This document shows, in pieces, positions 1 to 5,114 of a stretch of 5,714 bases of DNA. Positions within the stretch are counted from its first letter, which is position 1. Each line of letters begins with the position of its first letter. The notes beneath the pieces are model-generated. The model was not told the DNA's origin and ran no database searches. It was given only the letters and a program-made list of their open reading frames with translations. The stretch comes from JAWWPY01 sp033854735 (GTDB lineage Bacteria; Actinomycetota; Actinomycetes; Streptosporangiales; Streptosporangiaceae): positions 1-5,714 of the forward strand of contig JAWWPY010000179.1 of NCBI GenBank assembly GCA_033854735.1, written 5' to 3'. Made by a program: the position numbers and the translations under genes.

Positions 1-2
1 GG

Positions 3-80
3 CAGTGTCACCCGGACCTGGTCCCGGAGCGGCTCGCGTCCGAGCGGCCCGGCTCGATATGGCTCCGCCGGGTGCGGTGA
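3..80 (+). CDS. 3' end of a convergent gene of unknown function (partial)
   Basis: The frame beginning at base 3 is open to a TGA at 78-80 and encodes the last 25 residues of a protein, ending in SIWLRRVR. Third codon positions are G or C in 23 of 25 codons, while second positions are mixed, which is the coding signature of the other genes here; the other two forward frames lack this pattern. The gene would converge on the acetyltransferase, with 13 bp between the two stop codons, a spacing normal for convergent bacterial genes. The tail is too short to assign a family, and no function is proposed. The call rests on codon bias alone and could be chance, since GC-rich DNA often leaves frames open. 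Confidence 0.42.
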   Translation, partial: QCHPDLVPERLASERPGSIWLRRVR

Positions 81-86
81 CCCGGC
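67..86. terminator. Hairpin between convergent stop codons, possible bidirectional terminator
   Basis: A perfect 7-bp inverted repeat (GCCGGGT at 67-73, ACCCGGC at 80-86) encloses a 6-base loop. It lies 7 bases beyond the acetyltransferase stop on the minus strand and overlaps the stop codon of the putative convergent gene. No T-run follows on either strand, so it is not a classical intrinsic terminator. U-poor hairpins of this kind are common at gene ends in high-GC actinomycetes and may instead protect the mRNA 3' end. Confidence 0.4.
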
Positions 87-93
87 CCTCCGT

Positions 94-699
94 TCAGCCC
101 CGGGCCGCAATCTCCTGCAACTGGTCACCGACCTGGCCGTAGAGTTCGCCGGTCTGCGGGCAGCGCCACCGGCCACCGTCGGTTTCCTGCAACGGCACTC
201 CGGCTTGGCCGACCCACCCGACCCGCCGTGCGGGCACCCCAGCGACCAGCGCGAAGTCCGGCACATCCCGGGTCACTACCGCGCCGGCCGCGACCAGCGC
301 CCACCGGCCGACCTCGACGCCAGCCAGGATGACGGCGCGGGCTCCCAGCGCTGCCCCTTGCCGCACCACCACTCCGCGGGCCGCCCAGTCCGCCGGCCTC
401 TTGAGCCGCCCGGTCATGTCGGTCGAACGGGGATACGTATCGTTCGTCAGCACGACAGCGGGACCGACGAACACCTCATCCTCCAGCTGCGCCGGCTCGT
501 AGACGAGCGCGTAGTTCTGCAGCTTGACGTTGTCGCCGATGATCACGCCTGGACCCACGTACGCCCCGCGCCCCACGATGCACCCGCGGCCCAGGCGGGC
601 GTCTTCCCGTACCTGCGCCAGATGCCAGACCGTCGTTCCCTCGCCGAGCGTGGCCCGGTCATCCACGTCGGCCGTGGACTCGATCCGCGCACCGTCCAT
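94..699 (-). CDS. Sugar N-acetyltransferase, left-handed beta-helix (WbpD/WlbB-like)
   Basis: Predicted cytoplasmic acetyl-CoA-dependent N-acetyltransferase of 201 residues, acting on an amino group of a nucleotide-linked sugar. Residues about 8-155 show imperfect hexapeptide repeats of the left-handed beta-helix fold (for example the turns around 39-56 and 108-145). The stretch NYALVYEP...LEDEVFVGP...LTNDTYPR (62-91) matches the core of the WbpD/WlbB/QdtC group. N86 aligns, from memory of the family, with the asparagine implicated in catalysis in WlbB. A short tail (178-201) contains WRCPQTGELY, a feature of some relatives; its single cysteine argues against a zinc site. ATG at 699 is chosen because a perfect Shine-Dalgarno, GGAGGTGA, ends 5 bases upstream; a GTG at 708 lies inside that site. 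It is the last gene of the leftward block, 146 bp after the deacetylase, and would complete the oxidation-transamination-acetylation sequence. The fold and family are secure; the sugar substrate is not. Confidence 0.9.
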   Translation of the reverse strand: MDGARIESTADVDDRATLGEGTTVWHLAQVREDARLGRGCIVGRGAYVGPGVIIGDNVKLQNYALVYEPAQLEDEVFVGPAVVLTNDTYPRSTDMTGRLKRPADWAARGVVVRQGAALGARAVILAGVEVGRWALVAAGAVVTRDVPDFALVAGVPARRVGWVGQAGVPLQETDGGRWRCPQTGELYGQVGDQLQEIAARG

Positions 700-711
700 G
701 GCAGTCACCTC
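700..711 (-). promoter_or_regulatory. Strong Shine-Dalgarno that sets the acetyltransferase start
   Basis: Read on the minus strand, GGAGGTGA is followed by 5 bases (CTGCC) and then ATG at 699. This 8-base match to the 3' end of 16S rRNA sits at ideal spacing for the ATG. It excludes the in-frame GTG at 708, which is itself part of the site. A fresh strong ribosome site shows that this gene is initiated independently, unlike the overlap-coupled genes upstream. Confidence 0.8.
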
Positions 712-715
712 CGCG

Positions 716-761
716 CTAGGGTGTGGCCTGCATCAACCAAGATCCGCGGGACACACCCTAG
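716..761. repeat. Perfect 10-bp inverted repeat upstream of the acetyltransferase
   Basis: CTAGGGTGTG at 716-725 is the exact reverse complement of CACACCCTAG at 752-761, with 26 bases between the arms. Each arm contains TAGGGT, which fits the actinomycete -10 consensus (TANNNT), one copy on each strand. The copy on the minus strand (760-755) faces the acetyltransferase, about 55 bp from its start. No convincing -35 box is visible. The structure could be a dimeric regulator's operator, a promoter-operator, or an RNA stem-loop in the leader; the sequence alone does not decide. Confidence 0.5.
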
Positions 762-812
762 TTCACTGACCTGGCCGCCCGCTCGCGCCAGGCCGGCCAG
801 TTCCGGGAGGAG

Positions 813-828
813 CGGGGCTGGAGCCCCG
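813..828 (-). terminator. GC-rich hairpin after the deacetylase, possible terminator or attenuator
   Basis: CGGGGC at 813-818 pairs perfectly with GCCCCG at 823-828 around a 4-base loop, giving a very stable stem 17 bases after the deacetylase TAA. A further, weaker pairing, CCGGC/GCCGG, exists at 826-840. No T-tract follows on the minus strand, so classical intrinsic termination is uncertain. It may reduce readthrough into the acetyltransferase or mark a processing point. Confidence 0.35.
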
Positions 829-845
829 GCGCCGTGCCGGGCGCC

Positions 846-1694
846 TTAGAACCATTCCTCCCAGTTGTCATAGGCGCCGGCCAGCGCGGCGCGGAACAGC
901 GCCGGCCGGTCGACCCGCGTGATGAACGTGCGCGCGACGGTACCCTCAGGGCGGGTGTTGACGGACTGCGCGTACACCGTCGTGTAGCCAGCCTCAGCCG
1001 CCGCCTGACCAGCGGCCTGGGTCCAGTTGTGGGACTGGCCCAGCGGGATGGCGAACTCGACGGTCTCCGCGCCCAGCATGCGACTCATCCGCTCGCGGGA
1101 GACCTCGAGTTCCCGGCGCGCCTCGGCTGGCTCGAGCCGGCCGAAGTCGGGATGAGTGACCGAGTGGCTCGCCAGGCTCATCCCGGCCTCACCCAGCGCG
1201 CTCACGCCCCGCCAGTCGAGCACCAGCTGATAGCCGTCCGGGCGCTGCCCATCGGCCCATCCGGTGACCACGAACGCGGTGGCGGGAACGCCGTGATGGC
1301 GCAGGACGGGCACGGCGTGGGTCAGCACGCTGATCATCCCGTCATCGAAGGTCAGCGCCAGCTGGGGCTTGTCCGGCTCGGCCATCACCTCGGCGGGGGT
1401 GGCGAAGCTCCAGCCGTCGTCCACAGCGATCTGCAGGTGCCGCTCGAAGTCGTGCGGGGTGACGTCGTTTACCCCCCACTCCGGTGTCCCGATCGAGTGA
1501 TAAGCGAGAATCCGGCCTCGCTTGGCCGGGGTGCGCCCGGCGGCGGTGCGGATGGCCAGCGCCCGGCGCTCGATCCTGATCCGCCCGCTGACAGCACCCC
1601 GGTGAGCCCTGACCCGTCCGCTGGCGACACCCCGAGAAGCAAGCTGAGCAGGCCGCGAGCCGCTCAATGACGAGCGAACCGATTCCATCTTCAT
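846..1694 (-). CDS. Polysaccharide deacetylase (NodB homology domain, CE4 type)
   Basis: A 282-residue protein whose residues about 61-245 form a NodB/CE4 deacetylase domain, a metal-dependent fold that removes N- or O-acetyl groups from glycans. Visible motifs are AYHSIG (64-69) at the domain start, TFDDG (115-119, motif 1, with the catalytic base and a metal-binding Asp) and SHSVTH (176-181, motif 2, metal-binding H177 and H181). The usual motif 3 position reads FAIPLG (214-219), without the common aromatic after Pro. The first 60 residues are unusual: rich in Arg, Ser, Ala and Gly (14 Arg and 2 Lys against 2 Glu by residue 61), with no hydrophobic signal peptide or membrane segment. The start ATG overlaps the aminotransferase stop as ATGA, implying translational coupling; a second ATG lies two codons later. 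The product may act in the cytoplasm on a lipid-linked or nucleotide-linked precursor, or be exported by a route not evident here. Confidence 0.87.
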   Translation of the reverse strand: MKMESVRSSLSGSRPAQLASRGVASGRVRAHRGAVSGRIRIERRALAIRTAAGRTPAKRGRILAYHSIGTPEWGVNDVTPHDFERHLQIAVDDGWSFATPAEVMAEPDKPQLALTFDDGMISVLTHAVPVLRHHGVPATAFVVTGWADGQRPDGYQLVLDWRGVSALGEAGMSLASHSVTHPDFGRLEPAEARRELEVSRERMSRMLGAETVEFAIPLGQSHNWTQAAGQAAAEAGYTTVYAQSVNTRPEGTVARTFITRVDRPALFRAALAGAYDNWEEWF

Positions 1695-2827
1695 GCCGGA
1701 GTCCGGGCGGAGGCCAGCGAGAGCGCCTGCGCCAGGGCGTCGACGACTGTCTGCTGCTCGGCGGCGGTGAGTTCGTGGTGCACTGGCAGGATCAGGGTCC
1801 GCGTGGTGAGGTGGTCGGTGACGGGCAGCGGTCCGTGCGGGTGGCCGTCATACGCCGGCTCGAGGTGTGCTGCCATGATGCCGCGGCGAGCCGAGACGCC
1901 GGCCGCGGCGAGGTGCGCAAGCACGTCGACCACGGGGGGAGCGCCGTCGGGCAGTTCCACCCAGAACGACTGGTGGTTGCTGGTCCCATGCGCCGGGTCG
2001 CGCACCGGGCGCACGGGCAGCTTCTCGAGCAGCGCGTAATACCGGTCGGCAATCTCGCGGCGCCGCGCGACGATGCCGGGCAGGCGGCCTAGCTGGACGA
2101 GTCCCATCGCGGCCTGCATATCGGTCATGCGGTAGTTGAAGGCCGTCTCCGCGTAGCCTTCGAGTACCACCCCGCCCGCCGCGTGCCGGTCGGCCGCCGA
2201 CACCGTCATCCCATGCTCGCGCAGCCTGCGCAGGCGCGCGGCCCACTCGGGGTCATCGGTGGTGATCATCCCGCCCTCACCGGTGGTGAGCAGCTTGCGG
2301 GGGTGGAACGACCACGCGGCTATGAGCGCTCCCTCGCCCACTGGGCGCCCACGTACCGTCGATCCCGCGGCGCACGCGGCGTCCTCGACCACTGGCAGGT
2401 CACCGCAGACCGTCCTGAGCGCGGCAATGTCGGCGGGCTGCCCGCCCTGGTGCACCGCCAGCACGGCCCGGCTGCGGGGCGACAGCGCGGCGGCGACCGA
2501 CTCCAGCGTGAGATTGCCCGACTCGGGTGCGACATCGGCGAACACCGGCGTCGCGCCGCAGTAGCGCACGACGTTTGCGGTGGCGATGAACGAGAACGAC
2601 GGCACGACCACCTCATCGCCGGCGCCTATGCCGAGCAGGTAAAGGATCAGGTGCAGGGCCGTGGTGCACGACGACGTGGCGACCGCGTGCTCGGCCCCGA
2701 CGTGTGCAGCGAACGCCCGCTCGAACTCCGCGACGCGCGGGCCTTGTGCCACCCACCCGGAGCGGACGACGTCGGCTACCGCGGCCGCCTCCTCCTCGCC
2801 GAGCCACGGCCGCATGACAGGGATCAT
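1691..2827 (-). CDS. PLP-dependent sugar aminotransferase (DegT/DnrJ/EryC1/StrS family)
   Basis: A 378-residue fold-type I aminotransferase, of normal length for the family, predicted to transfer an amino group, usually from glutamate, to a keto-sugar nucleotide. Visible landmarks are RSGWVAQGP (22-30), SSCTTALHL (52-60, phosphate-binding region), VPSFSFIATANVV (75-87), VVEDAACAAGS (146-156, with D149 expected to contact the pyridine nitrogen), WSFHPRKLLTTGEGGM (172-187, with K178 the Schiff-base lysine) and FNYRMTDMQAA (230-240). The start at 2827 gives the typical MIPVMRPWLG opening and a 4-base ATGA overlap with the epimerase stop; a frame extension to 2866 would lie wholly inside the epimerase gene and adds only basic, unconserved residues. 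The lysine context (SFHP-x-K...TTGEGG) recalls PseC and perosamine-synthase type 4-aminotransferases more than WbpE-type 3-aminotransferases, so the amino position is uncertain. The general function is secure. Confidence 0.94.
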   Translation of the reverse strand: MIPVMRPWLGEEEAAAVADVVRSGWVAQGPRVAEFERAFAAHVGAEHAVATSSCTTALHLILYLLGIGAGDEVVVPSFSFIATANVVRYCGATPVFADVAPESGNLTLESVAAALSPRSRAVLAVHQGGQPADIAALRTVCGDLPVVEDAACAAGSTVRGRPVGEGALIAAWSFHPRKLLTTGEGGMITTDDPEWAARLRRLREHGMTVSAADRHAAGGVVLEGYAETAFNYRMTDMQAAMGLVQLGRLPGIVARRREIADRYYALLEKLPVRPVRDPAHGTSNHQSFWVELPDGAPPVVDVLAHLAAAGVSARRGIMAAHLEPAYDGHPHGPLPVTDHLTTRTLILPVHHELTAAEQQTVVDALAQALSLASARTPA

Positions 2828-3798
2828 GATGGTGCGGTCCCGGCCGCGCGCTCGGCGCGCCACCACGCGACGAGCCGCTCAAGGCCTTCGGCGAGGTCCA
2901 CGTCGGCTTTCCAGCCGAGACGATCCGCGGCACGTGAGACGTCGGCCAGGCGCCGGGTTACCGAGTTGACGCCACGCGGCGGCCCGAACTCCAGCGGCAG
3001 GTCACGGCCCATGACGCGGATCAGCGTCTCCGCCAGTTCTTGCAGGCTGGTTTCCGTTCCGCTGGCGATGTTGAACACTTCGTCGGTCGCGTCATTCGCG
3101 GCCGCGAGCAAGTTCGCCCTGGCGATGTCCTCGGTGAAGACAAAATCCATGGTCTGGGTGCCATCGCCGAGGATCAGTGGCGGCTGGCCCGCCTCTATCC
3201 TTTCCATCCACCGGATCAGGACCTCGGTGTAGAGACCGTGGATGTCCATCCGCGGGCCGTACACGTTGAAGTACCGCAGCGCGACATAGTCCAGGCCGCG
3301 CATGGCATGGAAGCTGCGCAGCAAGCCCTCGTTGAACGTCTTGGCCGCCCCGTAGAGGGTGTCATTGTCGTAAGGATGCTGCCGCTCAGTCGTCGGGAAT
3401 TCTTCGGCCAGCCCGTAGACCGATGCCGACGAAGCGGCGATCACCTTGCGGATCCCGGCGTCGGCCGCGGCCTCGACGACCTCGTACGTACCGTCGACCA
3501 GGACCTCAAGGGCGAGCCGGGGTTCAGTCGCGCACTGGGTGATCCTGATGGCGGCCTGGTGGAACAGCAGGTCAGTGCCGGCCATCAGAGTGGACACCAG
3601 CTTGCGGTCCCGGATATCACCCTCGACGACCCGGACAATGCCCGAGCCCATCGCGCTAGCGAGGTTGGCCGGCCGGCCCCGGACGAAGTTGTCGAGCACG
3701 GTGATCTGGCCCGCGCCCGCCGCCACAAGCTGGTCGACGATGGTCGAGCCGATGGTGCCCGCGCCACCGGTCACGAGGCAACGCTCGCCCTGGATCAT
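2824..3798 (-). CDS. NAD-dependent nucleotide-sugar epimerase/dehydratase (extended SDR)
   Basis: A 324-residue extended short-chain dehydrogenase, typical length for GalE-like enzymes. The Rossmann motif TGGAGTIG (10-17) gives G11-x2-G14-x2-G17, and LDN (35-37) supplies an acidic residue that would favour NAD(H). GDIRD (60-64) and HQAAI (80-84) are standard cofactor contacts. The catalytic set is SSASVYG (123-129, probably S124) with Y149-x3-K153 in LYGAAK. FNVYGPR (177-183) and GDGTQTMDFVFTEDIA (211-226) are characteristic of the sugar-binding C-terminal half. Family knowledge supports 4-epimerisation or a related reaction on a UDP- or dTDP-sugar; the substrate cannot be fixed. ATG at 3798 has a strong ribosome site, GGAGG, 7 bases upstream and overlaps the oxidoreductase stop as ATGA; its own stop overlaps the aminotransferase start in the same way. 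It probably supplies or rearranges the sugar handled by its neighbours. Confidence 0.93.
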   Translation of the reverse strand: MIQGERCLVTGGAGTIGSTIVDQLVAAGAGQITVLDNFVRGRPANLASAMGSGIVRVVEGDIRDRKLVSTLMAGTDLLFHQAAIRITQCATEPRLALEVLVDGTYEVVEAAADAGIRKVIAASSASVYGLAEEFPTTERQHPYDNDTLYGAAKTFNEGLLRSFHAMRGLDYVALRYFNVYGPRMDIHGLYTEVLIRWMERIEAGQPPLILGDGTQTMDFVFTEDIARANLLAAANDATDEVFNIASGTETSLQELAETLIRVMGRDLPLEFGPPRGVNSVTRRLADVSRAADRLGWKADVDLAEGLERLVAWWRAERAAGTAPS

Positions 3799-4844
3799 TT
3801 TCCTGCCTCCGTCATGACTGGAACGCGGATACCGCCGCGCTCTACGCTCTGCGACGCCGCCTCAAGCAAGCCGAGCACCCGTAGCCCGGCCCGCCCATCG
3901 GTGAGGGGCGGGCGGCCTTCGTTGATGGCCGCGGCGAACTCGGTCATCACCGCCATCAGCGCTTCCCGTTCGGGAAGAGCCGGAACCAGGGCATCACCGG
4001 TCCGGTAGGAGATGAGCGCGTCCCGCCGCTCGTCAGCCGTCACCGCGCTGACCGGGAGACGGTCCACTCCGCGGTCGTGAATCATAAGCCGGGCGGCTGG
4101 GTTCATATCGTCCCAGACGATGGTACGCCGGGAGCCGCCGAAGACTGTCGTGCGGATCTTTGTCGGGCTCAGCCAGTTGACATGGACATGCGCCAGGCAC
4201 CCGTTGGACAGCCGGACGGACAGGTAGGCCAGGCAGGCCCGTCCCGCACCGATCGGGTCGCTGGTCTCAGCCGCGACGGACACCGGCCTGACATCCTCGG
4301 GAAGCACGAAGTCGAGGATCGACAAGTCATGCGGCGCCAGATCCCAGAGCACGTCCACGTCGGGCTGGACCAGCCCGAGATTGATTCGGACCGAGTCCAC
4401 GAACTGCACGTCGCCGATCTCGCCTCCCCGGATGAGCTCCCGGACCCGCCGCACCGCTGGCGTGTAGCAGTAGGTGTGGTCGCACATCAGCGCCAGCCTG
4501 GACTGCTCCGCTTGCGCGGTCAGCTTCTCCCCCTCCGAGACCGAGGCCGTGAGCGGCTTCTCCACCAGCACGTGCTTTCCCGATTCCAAGGCGGCACGGA
4601 CGAGGTCGAAGTGGGTCGCGGCCGGAGTCGCGATCGCCACCGCGGCGACATCCGGGTCGGCTAGCACCGTCTCGTATGACGTGGTCGCCTTCACGGTGCT
4701 GTGACGGCCGAGAACCGCCTGCGCCCGCTCCTCGTTGAGGTCGCACAGCCACTCCAGCCGGAGTTCCGGCGTCGCGAGCGCCGTGCGGACGAGGTTCGGC
4801 CCCCAGTAACCGGCACCGATCACCCCTAGGCCGATGGGCGACAT
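3795..4844 (-). CDS. Gfo/Idh/MocA-family nucleotide-sugar oxidoreductase
   Basis: A 349-residue NAD(P)-dependent oxidoreductase, first gene of the leftward operon. The N-terminal Rossmann domain shows GVIGAGYWG (7-15), ATPAATH (72-78) and the family hallmark EKPL (95-98), whose lysine usually contacts cofactor and substrate. The C-terminal alpha/beta domain begins near 122 (DHTYCYTPAV) and includes WDLAPHDLSI (167-176), where H172 and D168 are good candidates for catalytic or substrate contacts. WbpB/WlbA relatives oxidise C3 of UDP-GlcNAcA before transamination, and that role fits the aminotransferase and acetyltransferase downstream, though this large family has many substrates. ATG at 4844 is chosen because an AGGGGGAG ribosome site lies 7 bases upstream and the Rossmann strand starts at once; an in-frame extension to 4901 would add 19 polar residues and pass through that site. 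The stop overlaps the epimerase start as ATGA. Confidence 0.92.
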   Translation of the reverse strand: MSPIGLGVIGAGYWGPNLVRTALATPELRLEWLCDLNEERAQAVLGRHSTVKATTSYETVLADPDVAAVAIATPAATHFDLVRAALESGKHVLVEKPLTASVSEGEKLTAQAEQSRLALMCDHTYCYTPAVRRVRELIRGGEIGDVQFVDSVRINLGLVQPDVDVLWDLAPHDLSILDFVLPEDVRPVSVAAETSDPIGAGRACLAYLSVRLSNGCLAHVHVNWLSPTKIRTTVFGGSRRTIVWDDMNPAARLMIHDRGVDRLPVSAVTADERRDALISYRTGDALVPALPEREALMAVMTEFAAAINEGRPPLTDGRAGLRVLGLLEAASQSVERGGIRVPVMTEAGK

Positions 4845-5100
4845 TCGATTGCTCCCCCTGTTGCGTTGGCTGCTCCCGGCCGCGTCGCGACGTTGGCGCA
4901 CGCAACCGTCCAGGTACGCATTAGACGCTTGATTAGAGGTTCACGATTGCCGCTTCGGGCAACTTTCTGCGAAAATACTATGTAATGCCTGGTCAGGGGC
5001 ATCTGGGGAGAGCGTGCCGAAGCGCTCCACCGGTGATGATCACCTGGCGCCGGGTCAGGGCGGGTGTTCGTGCATACTTGCCCCCGGTGGTGAGTGTTCT
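4845..5100. promoter_or_regulatory. Divergent promoter region between the operon and the glycosyltransferase
   Basis: No gene is supported in these 256 bases. The right half of 4918-4990 is clearly richer in A+T than the flanking genes. TACTAT at 4976-4981 fits a -10 box for rightward transcription; the same bases read TAGTAT on the minus strand (4979-4974), fitting a leftward -10 box. Neither has a clear -35 hexamer at 16-18 bp, so start sites are not assigned. Other structure: a TTGCC/GGCAA stem (4947-4951, 4958-4962), a perfect 10-bp palindrome CGTCGCGACG (4883-4892), a GTTGCGT/ACGCAAC inverted repeat (4860-4866, 4900-4906) in the operon leader, and GGTGATGATCACC (5032-5044), a 5-bp dyad about three central bases. 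Any of these could be an operator, but none matches a site I recognise. Confidence 0.5.
4852..4859 (-). promoter_or_regulatory. Ribosome binding site of the oxidoreductase gene
   Basis: On the minus strand AGGGGGAG precedes ATG 4844 by 7 bases. This is the only well-placed purine-rich site near the N-terminus. It sets the start at 4844 and excludes the longer in-frame form. Confidence 0.75.
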
Positions 5101-5114
5101 GTGGTGAGTGTTGT
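5087..5114 (+). repeat. 14-bp imperfect tandem duplication at the glycosyltransferase start
   Basis: Bases 5087-5100 and 5101-5114 are identical at 13 of 14 positions; the first 12 bases (GTGGTGAGTGTT) match exactly. The second copy holds the glycosyltransferase start codons. Because 14 is not a multiple of three, the first copy is in a different frame and encodes a 6-codon mini-ORF from GTG 5087 to TGA 5105-5107. That TGA overlaps the in-frame GTG at 5104 as GTGA. Confidence 0.75.

Noticed and set aside
700..708. GTG at 708 as the acetyltransferase start
   Set aside because: This GTG is part of the GGAGGTGA Shine-Dalgarno sequence for the ATG at 699.
834..1670. Long rightward open frame opposite the deacetylase (and similar frames at 205-849, 2183-3232, 3040-4008 and 4077-4664)
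   Set aside because: These mirror strongly conserved genes on the other strand. Their translations are rich in Arg, Gly, His and Pro with no family motif, as expected from antisense frames in GC-rich coding DNA.
2828..2866. N-terminal extension of the aminotransferase to 2866
   Set aside because: It would lie entirely within the epimerase gene. The ATGA overlap and the family-typical N-terminus support 2827.
4845..4901. N-terminal extension of the oxidoreductase to 4901
   Set aside because: It adds 19 polar residues before the Rossmann strand and runs through the AGGGGGAG ribosome site that serves ATG 4844.
4947..4962. TTGCC/GGCAA stem-loop as a terminator or riboswitch element
   Set aside because: The stem is only 5 bp, has no T-tract, and lies in a divergent promoter region where no gene ends.
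5014..5100. GTG at 5014 as the glycosyltransferase start
   Set aside because: It adds 29 residues including several Cys and Gly with no family similarity, and its purine-rich upstream site sits only about 3 bases away. It is not fully excluded, because the frame is open.
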